Shown here one piece after another: positions 54,193-64,000 of a DNA stretch of 64,000 bases. The translations under genes were made by a program, and so were the position numbers. Origin of the DNA: Salminus brasiliensis (taxonomy: Eukaryota; Chordata; Actinopteri; Characiformes; Bryconidae); NCBI RefSeq assembly GCF_030463535.1, contig NC_132893.1, forward strand, positions 23,478,782 to 23,542,781, in the 5' to 3' direction. The notes under the pieces are model-generated. The model was not told the origin of the DNA and did not search any database. It was given only the letters and a program-made list of their open reading frames with translations. Numbering within the stretch: position 1 is the first letter of the stretch; every line of letters starts with the position of its first letter.

Positions 54193-54390
54193 CCTTTAAA
54201 AATAAAGGTGTTACAAAGGGTTCTTTGAGTGATGCCTTAGAATAACCAATTTTTGTTGCATTAAGAATCATGTTTGTAAAGGTTTAAAGAATATGATATA
54301 AAGATAAAAAGGGCTCTTAATGAAACCAAAAAGTCTTCTTCTGTAGCATTGCCCAAATAACTTTGTAGCACATTTATTTTTAAAAGTGTA
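54193..54390. mobile_element. MITE-like inverted-repeat element in the ift46 3' UTR/flank
   Basis: The left end TTTAAAAATAAAGGTGTTACAAAG and the inverted right end (CTTTGTAGCACATTTATTTTTAAAAGTGTA) pair over about 30 bases around a non-coding interior. If the poly(A) signal at 54597 is used, this lies inside the 3' UTR and could fold. Confidence 0.65.
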
Positions 54391-54596
54391 CTTGGCTGTC
54401 TGGTAGTTGTATTACCTAAGACAATGTATACATGCTTAGCTTTAAAGATTGTTTGTTTTAGTAAGCTATCCCATCCATCTGCTTCGTTTCCCATCGCTGG
54501 TTTACAATAATGCTTTTCACATAAGCCAAGAGACGTTCATCCAGGCTTTCTTTGACGCTGTGCTAAAGGGTAATGTTTTTGTCAGTTACATTTTCA

Positions 54597-54602
54597 AATA
54601 AA
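54597..54602 (+). terminator. ift46: ift46 poly(A) signal
   Basis: AATAAA about 600 bases after the ift46 stop. Confidence 0.6.
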
Positions 54603-54921
54603 GATTTATTTCCTCAGAAACAGCACGACTGTGTCACTTCCTTCATTGTCTGACTCATAAGAGACTTTGTGAAACCACGTGGTGTAGACTAAGCAAGTCT
54701 TTTTCACAGTGTGTGCTTAAACATGTGTAGGTTGCAATCTTCCTCTTACATCAGTGTTCTGCACATGCAGGGACAGTTTCTGTCTTCTGCCTACCCACAG
54801 CAGATTTTAAGGGCGTGATTAGTGATTAATAAGACCTACAGAGATCCTTTAATGATCATTTATGATATGGATTTAGCTAAACAGGACTTAAGACTATAAC
54901 TCATGATTGTCAATTATGACA

Positions 54922-57900
54922 ATGCCAGGAAATCACTTTGTCATTTTGATGCTTCTCCTTTGGCCATTTGTTGGTAAGGATTGTGTTTATACCTTTCTCA
55001 TATCTTATGTAATGGCACATATGTCGCTTTGTTTATATTCTTTAATTTAACACATGCAAATAATGATTAGTAAAGACTGAATTAGACATTTGTAATTGTT
55101 TGCCTAGTATGTATTCAGCTTTATTCATTATGACTTCAATGATCATACTAGTATGTAATTGGTGGTGCATTGTGTAAAATCACTCATTTTTTCTCTCATT
55201 GTAATAATGCACTATAAACACTTTGTTAAGGACCTGTCGCACAGATTATTGAGCAGGAATTATTGCCTAAATTGACATGTTATTAGTCTGTAATTAGTTG
55301 ATTCTTGTGGGTTCTAGATAGTGCCAGATTTAGTATTTATGTTAGTTTATTGCAGCTAAATAAAGCTTTAATAGGTCTCTAAAGTGAGCTCAAACTCGTC
55401 ATTAATTGGATGCAAAACTAATACAAACAAAAAAAATGTCAGTCCGTGTTTCCAGGCACCATAAGGGCCATTACTGACAGGGGCCCTAAAAGATTTATAG
55501 AGTATTTTAAGCTTAATGCATAATGAACAAAACATTTAGAATAGTCTAAAATCAAATCAAATCTACTATACTAATCCAACTTAGTCCTATACACACTATA
55601 CATGCATTATTATACAGGTTTAATATAAACTTTACACAACAATGATTATATTACTATATACAGACACTAAATAAGATGTGAATTCAAGTGTAGTGTGAGT
55701 GGGTCTTTGAACAAAAACATGGCCTTAATAGCCTTTTATTATTTGCTGTACCTTCAAATAAAGTGCTATCATTTCTTTATATTTAATGACAGAAAAACTA
55801 TTCACTGTTCACTATTTATGATGTTGTTTTGCAGGTGGAACGAGTGGTGAGCAGAAAGTGAAGGGTGTGTTACACAGTCAAGTGGAGCTCCACATATGTC
55901 ATGAACATCAACAAAATGCATCAAGAGTGGAATGGGCTAAATACAGAAGTCCAACTTCAAAGCGTCTGTTATATGTGTTTGAAAAAACAAATACTTCATG
56001 CTTTTGCAACTGCTGCCAAAATATTCATTTTGATGTACAGAATATGAGTCTGATTTTGGTCAATCTGACAGCAGAAGATGAAGCTGTTTATGAAAAGAAA
56101 GTAGTGTTTTCCAATCAAACTATAAAGTGTAACATCACGTTATCTTTACTATGTGAGTATGCCTGACTGTAGCACACAGTGTTTGCGTTTTGTTCTGAAA
56201 TGACTGGATTTTTGTTGATTTGCTGGATTGTTGAGAAAGTAGAAGGTGATTAACCTCGGCTGTGTTTTCTGGTTTTAGCTCCTCCAGCTGCATTAAGGAT
56301 AGCTGTGAACACTTCTCGCTACACTCTGACCCTGAGGTGTGAAGTGAGAGGAGAGTTTCTGAACCTGCACTGGTTGCGGGACAGCCTGCCACTGCCAGAT
56401 GACCAGAGAATCAGCCTCAGTGAGAGGAACATGACTGTGCATGTGTCTAACCTGAGCAGATCAGACTGGGGCAGGTACACCTGTCAGGTTTCCAATGCAG
56501 ACGGAACATCAGAGGCACATGTTAACATCTCAGGTCAGAAATGGGGATTTTCTCGTCAGCTGATAAAACACTGATAGACTAAATGCCACTATCAAAATAC
56601 CTTAATCAATATTAAGGACATGTTCATGTGCATGTTTTCTTACACATAAGCCTCGACATGTTTGTCTGTTAGTGACAGAGTAGGCTAATCTTGTATATGT
56701 AACACTTTATGTAAAAGAAAAAAAAATACTAACACTGATCACTGAGTTGTGGATACATTTGATTAAACAGGAAACACCAGGATGGAGCACTTATACTGTA
56801 TTCTTTTTGTTCTAGGTGAAAACACTACACATTGTCAGGACAGCAGTACTGCACATACTATAAATCCCCTGCACATCACCGGATTCGCACTGATCCCCAT
56901 CATACTTTTGTGTGTCATTTTCATTTGCCTCTGCAGATATGGTATGATTCTATTATTCATTAGACACAATAAATATATGCTTGTTTTGTCCAATGGCAAT
57001 ATCAGTGCTTAAAGTGGATAATGACGCTATGATGTAACTTGTGATGTGACAAATTATATGATGATCCTTTTAATCAGTTCTGAGTGTTTTTAAGGTGCTA
57101 TGTATAAGAATATTGACTTAATATTGTTTTTGCTCAAAGCTCAAAGCTTTGCAAATGAAAGTTAAATTAGCATAATCATTGTACTAACGTGATACTGTTT
57201 AGTGGCGATGCTGTCAGTAATGGTGTCAACAGTATAGAACTCTATCTGCTGACCATGAAAGAGTTTCTGACGTGAGCATGATGTTGCAGTTGAGAAAACT
57301 ATTTCTCGCTTGAGACAAGCATTAGCGAAAATGCCTGTTGCACATTCTGTAACGTCAGTATGTTGAGGGGTGACTGACCTGAAAATTGATGTTAAAACAA
57401 TCTTTAACAATCTGTAGATAACTGGTATTAAAACAGAATGCAACAGTTCAGCTTAAATGGTTGAAAGTTTGCTTGAACAAGCAAGTTAAAAGCGCACTCA
57501 TTGATATATAGAGAGACAGATGCATCCACAGTACTTTTACTGTTCTGAAATGAAGCTGTTAACTCAAGCTTAGTACCAGTATGCTTCATTGCCTGTACAT
57601 GTTTCTAAATTGTGGCAGTATTTTTCATAGCTTTGAAACCATCTAACTCCTTAAACAGCTTATGGACTGCCAGCGGGCCGAAGGTGTTATTACAAACTTC
57701 TATTATCAAAAAGAAAGTTAACCAGAACATTCTGTACATTGTTCCCCTTAGCCCACACAGAGTTGGAGTTGACTTATACATGCTCGGTGCTTCTTTAATT
57801 TTGTATGGGGGCTACAAGCCTGATCTTTATGAGTGACATAAATGTTTTGTTATATATTAGCCTCAACTGCAAAACAAAAAAAGCATTCCTCAAACCCGTC

Positions 57901-60253
57901 TTGGCCAACCAAACATATTGTAGGGAGCTTTGGTGGTGAGCTATTCCTTTAAAGAAACACAGAATCAGTTTTAAAATGTAAGCTTACGACTAAATGGCGC
58001 ATGACAATGCTAGGTTTCTAACCGCATGTGATGTATCATTTAACAGGAAGTGTTACTGAATCTATTTTAAAGTTAACACATGATTAATAACAGAATTATT
58101 TTCCCTTTACAATGTTGACAGGCTTCTGTAGAAGAAATTCAGCTAACAGAAGGAAAGGTAATTCTTTCTCATAAAGATTCAGAGCTGTTTCATTTGTAAA
58201 TATTGTTCCTGTCACGCAAAAACCTTGTATCCCATTTTCTCTTTTTCAGTTCTTGATATAATCTGAATCTGGCACTTGTTCTTTACATTGTGTCAACATT
58301 TCACAATAAATAGACCAACAGACAAATTGAATCTTTGAGTCAAATCAACTCATAAGAATTGAGAACTGTAGTGACTGGCCCACGCAAGCTTAAAAACAGC
58401 ACACTCAAAAAATGAGACTCTACTGATGGTTGATTTAATCTTTTTTTCTCATGTTGATGTTTCTCAACATGTCCAGTAACTTAGTCAGCTGTGCTGTTGC
58501 AATAATACACACTAATCTTTTGGGTTTCTTTGTGCAATACATCCTCTTTGAGTAAAACTTCCCTATTGGCTCCTGGGACCATTATTTGCATATTAGAAGT
58601 GTCCTCTCCCATCACTCACCAGCAGTTGCATTGCTTTCCACCCAGGCTACATTCTATTTGGTGTTATATTTTACGTTTTGTTTACCTGCCTGGCCTCAGT
58701 ATTGTAGACTGTAGAAGCACATTACCATTAGCTGTTGCTGAGTGTGAATCACATTTCAGAATCAGAATCTGACTTTATTGGCCAAGTATGCTTACACATA
58801 CAGGGCTCACAGTGCACGATAACTGACATTACAGAAGTAACAAACACATCCAACCCACACACACACGCACAGACACACCTGTAAACTTAACATGTGCAGA
58901 GTTTTATATTTAAAGTAAAGTGCTAAGTGCAGCAGTAAAGAACAGTGCAGACTGGATTCAATAGATATAAATATGGAGAACAGAGGAGTCACTGGTTGAG
59001 ACGGTAGTACAGATTGTTCTAAAACACTATCAGATAAATAAAGTGCAGTACAGAGAAAGAAGAGTGAGAGAACATCTGGATATGATGTATGTATGTAGTA
59101 GACTGTATTCAGAATGTAGTGTTGTAATGTTCAGCTGTTCATGAGTGTGATGGTGATTCAATTAAAGTATTAGGAAATATAATGTTTTATACCTTACAAG
59201 TTAAGTGTTTTCTGGGCTTTGATTATACAGCAAATTGTAAGCACAGATTTTTTTTTCTGTATTTATTTAATACAAATGAATGTGTTTAAGTTGTTTTTAA
59301 CAAATTGAATTAATTCTCTGGTAGGCATTACTTAAATCTTTGGTATCACTTTACTTGGATGGTCAATTATAGATGCCTCATAGATGCTCACCTGACATTC
59401 AGCTTAAATTCAACTGAATATCTGTTCAATGCTCTCTTAACTTTACCCTTGAATCAACCATAAATCCCAACCCTAACCATAAGCTAAACCTTAAATCTAA
59501 CACTAACCTAACCTAAACGGCTATGGTTAAGGTTAGGGTTAGGGTTAGGGTTAGGTGTAGGGTTACATTCAATAGACATTCATTTACATTACATTACATC
59601 TCTTTACAAGAGGTTTTTTATTTTATATTAGTTGAATGTCAAGTGAACATCTATGAGGCATCTACAATGGACCATCCAAATAAAGTGTTACCAAGTATTT
59701 TAAGGAAAGTCACTTGCCTCAAACTCTTTAACACTATCAACTTAGTTTCAACTGAGTTGGAATAAAACCTTTTTACATTGACTTTTCACTGTGATGCTTT
59801 TTTTTTTTAGGTCGGAGAAACGCAAATGGTATCGCAAAGGAAGGTATGAAGACTACACATTTTTCTATACGTCATGTAGGTTATTTAAATTACCCTTTGT
59901 GAAGTACTCTGACTTTGTGTGGCTTTTTACAGAACCGGTATATGATGAGCCCAACCACCCACAGGTAAAAGCACCAACATTTGACATCAGAGGGCAGAAC
60001 CATTTACATTACACATCAGTTTAATTCTCCCCTAGCTAAGAGTATGTCAGTGTTGTGCACACATATTGTCTGTGCTTTTCTGCAGGAACGTGATACTCCA
60101 AGAGTGGCATCTTTACCATATGTCTACACAGATTATATAAAGCCGAAAGCTCAGCGGGCCTCGGATGAAAGGCACCAGGATGAAGAGTCTGGCTACTCCA
60201 CCATTGAAGAAGTCAGAACAACATTGTCTTTTCAGTCCTCCATGAGCCAATAA
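54922..60253 (+). CDS. Two-domain Ig-superfamily transmembrane receptor with cytoplasmic ITIM, 8 exons
   Basis: Exons: 54922-54973, 55835-56152, 56279-56533, 56816-56941, 58122-58157, 59811-59843, 59933-59964, 60086-60253; 339 residues, all phases closing. Signal peptide at 1-18. Ig domain 1 at about 19-123 has a B-strand Cys (HICHEH) and Trp (VEWAKY), but the F-strand reads AVYEKKV without Cys; it also has a Cys cluster, SCFCNCC. Ig domain 2 at about 124-208 is a clean C2-type domain (LRCEV, LHWLRD, SDWGRYTCQVSN). Several N-glycosylation sequons. Transmembrane segment at about 228-248. The tail contains PVYDEP (SH2-type motif) and SGYSTI (ITIM consensus, Tyr at about 321). The one V-like plus one C2 layout recalls the CD2/SLAM and HEPACAM groups; I cannot name the orthologue. 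Immune or adhesion signalling is an inference. Confidence 0.85.
58760..59160. repeat. Interspersed repeat fragment in the Ig-receptor intron 5
   Basis: It starts near CAGAATCTGACTTTATTGGCC, a string I recognise as common in fish genomes at retroelement or SINE-like ends. No ORF is visible. Exact family and boundaries are uncertain. Confidence 0.4.
59342..59692. mobile_element. Palindromic MITE with TTAGGG-like core (Ig-receptor intron 5)
   Basis: The left arm GGTATCACTTTACTTGGATG...GATGCCTCATAGATG and the right arm (inverted GGTAACACTTTATTTGGATG...GATGCCTCATAGATG) match over about 60 bases, giving a 351-bp foldback element. The interior carries CCCTAACC-type repeats on one side and four TTAGGG-like units (59526-59555) on the other, so the core is also palindromic. 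Confidence 0.8.
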
Positions 60254-62858
60254 AGCAGTGGGTCTGTCTGAACAAGATCCTAATGGACATATCCTTGGTA
60301 CAGCTAGTAACTGTAAACTATAGAATTTGGGTTTACTGTAGTCTTGAGTAACCTCCAGATGATTCATTAGCAGTTTTGCAGAAGTGAGGTGAACTCCAAA
60401 GCATGTGATGACATCCTTTCCTTCGAAATGTATTCTATGAATATTGTTTCTGGAAGTTGGTCTTGTGTCTCTCATTTAGTGTTGCTTCAGTACTGATCCA
60501 GAGGCCCTGTACATTATGCACAGTTTAACTTTACACAGTTTACAAAGTACCTAGTTCTGGGCTGCAGTCTGGGTGGCTTCTGCTTTGTGGTAGGAAGCCT
60601 GCCCGCCTCTGATATGTGGAGCCAGGAATGATGACAAGAAAGATGACAAGGCTATAAGGAAGGTGATGGGGTGGTGGAGGGTAGCCACATTTGTCACAGA
60701 AATGTGAACAAGGAAGAGGGGCTTTAGGCATGTTCCTTCTCCCAAAATTTTTATTTATTATGGAGTTATTTCATAACTCCACTTTTTTGCAACTATTAAC
60801 TTTATACAAAATGCTGTGTTTTTGTACAAGTGCTGTTACTGGCTCTGTATTTATTCCTGTGGGGAAGAAGATTTGCGTAGTCATGAGCATGGTGGTGTTT
60901 TTGTGCAAAGGCTTGTAGACTTCTGCTCATCAATGCTTCTTCCAAAATCACAGCTATTATTAGAGACTTTGTTCCCTTTTAATGCAGTATCAGCCAGGAC
61001 TGTTGGGAAGTCTTGACACTAGATGTTGGAATATTGCTGGGATGATTTGATTGCATTTAGCCACAACAGCATTACTGATGTCAGGTACCAATGTTGGATT
61101 AGTAGTTTTGCATTACAGCCCATTCAAGAGGTATTGCTGTTGATCTTTATACCCAATACTAGACTTTTGGGCATTAAGGAATCTGAATTCGCTAAGTAGA
61201 AATGGTGTCTGGGTACTATGTTAGACGGCCATGTTCAGTAAAGGACTCAGTTTTATAGGTTAGTGGTTTTTAGGAACACAGAGTAGTGGTGGTAGTGGTT
61301 TAAGCATCACCTGACATTAATTTATTATTGTTATTGGGGTCAGAAAAGAAAAATGATTGTATCGCTATACCACTGAAAGGTGGTTGTGCCAGTTATGCCT
61401 AACAGTTTTGCTAATATCACAGAAACAGTGAAAATGCAGCTGTTCTGTTTGATAATCATTTGCTACAGATTAAACACTATTGTTTGTTGTAGTAAATTTT
61501 CTAGATGTCTCATATGTCTTTACACTGAGAACTTTGCTGTATTGTTACTATGAAAACATTTGATGTCAATTAAAAGAGAAAAAAAGAAAATACATTTTCC
61601 CCTTTCCTTTTTTATTTTATTTTTAGAGACGTACTACGGTTGACAGATAACTGGTACTTTTTTTAGACTTCATTGCCATTAACACATTGATAGTCAATTG
61701 ATATTATGTATCACACATTTTAAATATATATATATATAAACATGTAAATTGTAATATTAGAAAACTTCTAATAATAATAACGTGTGAATCCATTTACATC
61801 CCATACGCGCAGCATATATTTATAAAGTATCAATGGTAGGTTATGATTTTTTGTTGTTGTGTCCCATAATTCTAACAACTCACGTCATGTCAGCTGAAGT
61901 CATGTTCAACCAGAAGTCTTAAAAATAAAAATAAAATGTCTTTAGTGAAATTGTGACATTGACTGATAAAGTTACATTGAAAGTACTCACCTTTTCCCTC
62001 AAATTATACAAAGGAAGTAAATAATTTATTTAAAACGATCTAGAAAATTGATTTGATATTTGCTCGAGTTCTTCTGACATTAGCACAAATTATAGTAACC
62101 ACATTTTGTGGAAATGCTCATTTGCTACCTGGCTGCTGAATTTAGCACTGTGTTTCGAAGGTGTGAATGTGTATGTTAGTACAGCTGAGAAAAGTATGTT
62201 GGCCTTGTTGTCCATGTTAGTTGCCTGTTGTGTACATGGTGAGCTACTGTGTAATCAAAGAGTTGACCTATAAAGGTTTATTCTGATTCTTGTGAACCAA
62301 CATCAACACAACACACCCAGTGCGAAACAAACCGATTTTTGTTCCTGTTATTTTTTTAAATGGATTAATGCATTAGGCATTCCTTAGATTTAATGTTGAA
62401 ACAGATATCAGTGTAAAATGGCACCAGGGCTATATGGCATCCCTATAATATAGCAACATAGTATCTTATCCTATTGTAAACTGTCTTGAATTTACTGGAA
62501 GATTCTTATAGGGATCCTGTGGAAAGGTCTACAGTATTATTGACCTTTAGGAGTATACCCTGGGGATTCTTCATGACATTAGTTTAGAATGTTTTTCCTT
62601 CTTCAGACTAGACACTAGATCTGATGCTGTGCTAACGACAATGTTTTCTCCGTCGTTACCACATATAAAGATTACGTTCCTGTATTTGTTTAAGAGTCAG
62701 TGACACGTGGTTTCTTTCTTTGTCTGCTGAAACCACATGTTGAAATGCATGTAGTAAACCGAGTGCTTCACAGCATGTTCATAAACATGTACTGTATGTA
62801 GACAGAGTGCTGTGATCTCCTCCTCTTTACCTGCTGCGAGTGATGGAGGGTTCAGTTC

Positions 62859-62906
<48 letters not shown>

Positions 62907-64000
62907 AGACGCTACAAAAAGAAAAAATGATTCAGTTGATTCAGCTGTTGTCGTGAATTGGTTCAAATTGCTGTAATGATCGCCCCCACCTCAGGCTTCA
63001 GTTTGTAGAACCGATTCTTCGAACAGTTCAACTTCAAAGAATCAAATGTCCAATGCAAACTCAAACAAAATTTGATTCAATTGATTTAATTGGAGGATGA
63101 AGGTCCTGTAATGTAAAATCTATTAATTTGGTAAAACATTGCAGGTTTCTTTCTTTTAAACCAACCAATAAGACACTCCAAAAATGATCCTGAATAATTA
63201 ACATGTACCTTAAAGTCCCCTTAATATAAGTACAATAACAATACAGTTACACAATGCATACAATATTAATAATTACAATAATTAACAAATTAAATGCTCT
63301 GCTACAGCTGCAAGAGAACAGCATCTCAGCCACTCTTATACCACCACTGTCAAACTTTCATCCACTCCATTTGACCACTAGATGTTAAAACACTCTTCTC
63401 TGATCTACTAATGGGCAGTCGTTCATTGTACTACATAATGCCTGATGTGGCTCAGGTTTGAGCCGAATCAACACTGCTACCTCAACAGGGTTAAAATTAA
63501 GCTTTAATGACACTATTATAAACAACATCACTCCTTTTGGCACATTTGGGAAGCAGGCAGGGATGAGGAGGACGTACAGGGTAATGTTTTATTAAAAAAA
63601 TAATACCATGAATTAATAAAAAAAACAAATAACACAAAAGCAGGAAAAAAACAACTCAAAACAAGCTAGAGATACTAAACTGACTGGAGACCAAACGTGA
63701 AGGCCCTGAGAAACACAAGACATGTATTCACTAACCAGAATCACAGGAAACAAAAGTACTACATACACACTGTAACAAATGAGGAACACCTGAGAAGAGT
63801 TAATGAAGGGGCAGGGCTATAATGGAGAACACCTGAGAGACAAATGACACGGTGGGGACAAAGGCGGAGACTAGGGAGGAGGCAGGACAACAGAAGAAGA
63901 GCCATGTGCTGAGGTGCACCAGGCAAAAGGGACCAGGAAGAAAAAACACAAGGGCAAGACAAAGACACCTGTTACACATTTAAAGCTGAGAGTACACAAT
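60254..64000. other. 3' flank of the Ig receptor; no gene supported
   Basis: Probable 3' UTR at first (candidate poly(A) signal ATTAAA near 61570). There is a (GT)n microsatellite at 62862-62903. From about 63540 to the end, sequence such as GAGGAACACCTGAGAAG repeated with variation (63780 and 63822) looks like an interspersed repeat. I see no spliced coding pattern on either strand. Confidence 0.55.

Noticed and set aside
57612-57836. 74-residue ORF in the Ig-receptor intron
   Set aside because: No splice support, no family resemblance; intronic chance ORF or repeat fragment.
59520-59560. True telomere or interstitial telomeric array
   Set aside because: Only about four TTAGGG-like units, within a palindromic MITE.
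62697-62966. ORF with a His-Thr repeat
   Set aside because: Translation of a (GT)n microsatellite.

Overview
This is a vertebrate nuclear window, almost certainly from a teleost and possibly an otophysan (characiform or catfish-like). It has intron-rich genes with GT-AG splice sites, AATAAA poly(A) signals, many short non-autonomous DNA transposons, tRNA-derived SINEs and (AT)n/(GT)n microsatellites. The gene content (hspa8, zpr1, an H2A/H2B pair, hyou1, vps11, ift46) corresponds to genes on human 11q23-q24, so I read it as a conserved synteny block with local lineage-specific additions.

Layout: hspa8 (+, 2118-4760, with a non-coding first exon near 300-408); zpr1 (+, 6224-12089); a head-to-head histone pair, H2A (-, 13340-13726) and H2B (+, 14065-14445); a ZPLD1-like zona-pellucida-domain gene (+, 18538-24006); hyou1 (-, 25918-33934, with a 5' UTR exon at about 35000); vps11 (+, 36316-45624) head to head with hyou1; ift46 (+, 47184-53998); and an immunoglobulin-superfamily receptor with a cytoplasmic ITIM (+, 54922-60253). 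The last 3.7 kb shows no gene I can support. I assembled all multi-exon models by hand from splice sites, reading phase and remembered family sequences. Every model closes in frame to the stop codon.

Themes: two HSP70-superfamily chaperones (cytosolic HSC70 and ER-luminal HYOU1) lie in one window. The hyou1 promoter carries two exact ERSE-II elements and one near-consensus ERSE. The vps11 promoter has two TCACATGA boxes of the type bound by MiT/TFE factors. The ift46 promoter has X-box (RFX-like) motifs. So each promoter carries the signature expected for its pathway (ER stress, lysosome, cilium).

The most unusual structural observations are: an inverted duplication of the ift46 X-box, first coding exon and splice donor (about 84 bp, roughly 93% identical, arms 219 bp apart); two U12-type introns, AT-AC in vps11 and GT-AG in zpr1; an H2A gene that may occupy the H2AX position and has an H2AX-like N-terminus but no SQE tail; and an ITIM-bearing Ig receptor whose first Ig domain has lost its F-strand cysteine. 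I found no CRISPR array, operon, rRNA or convincing tRNA gene.
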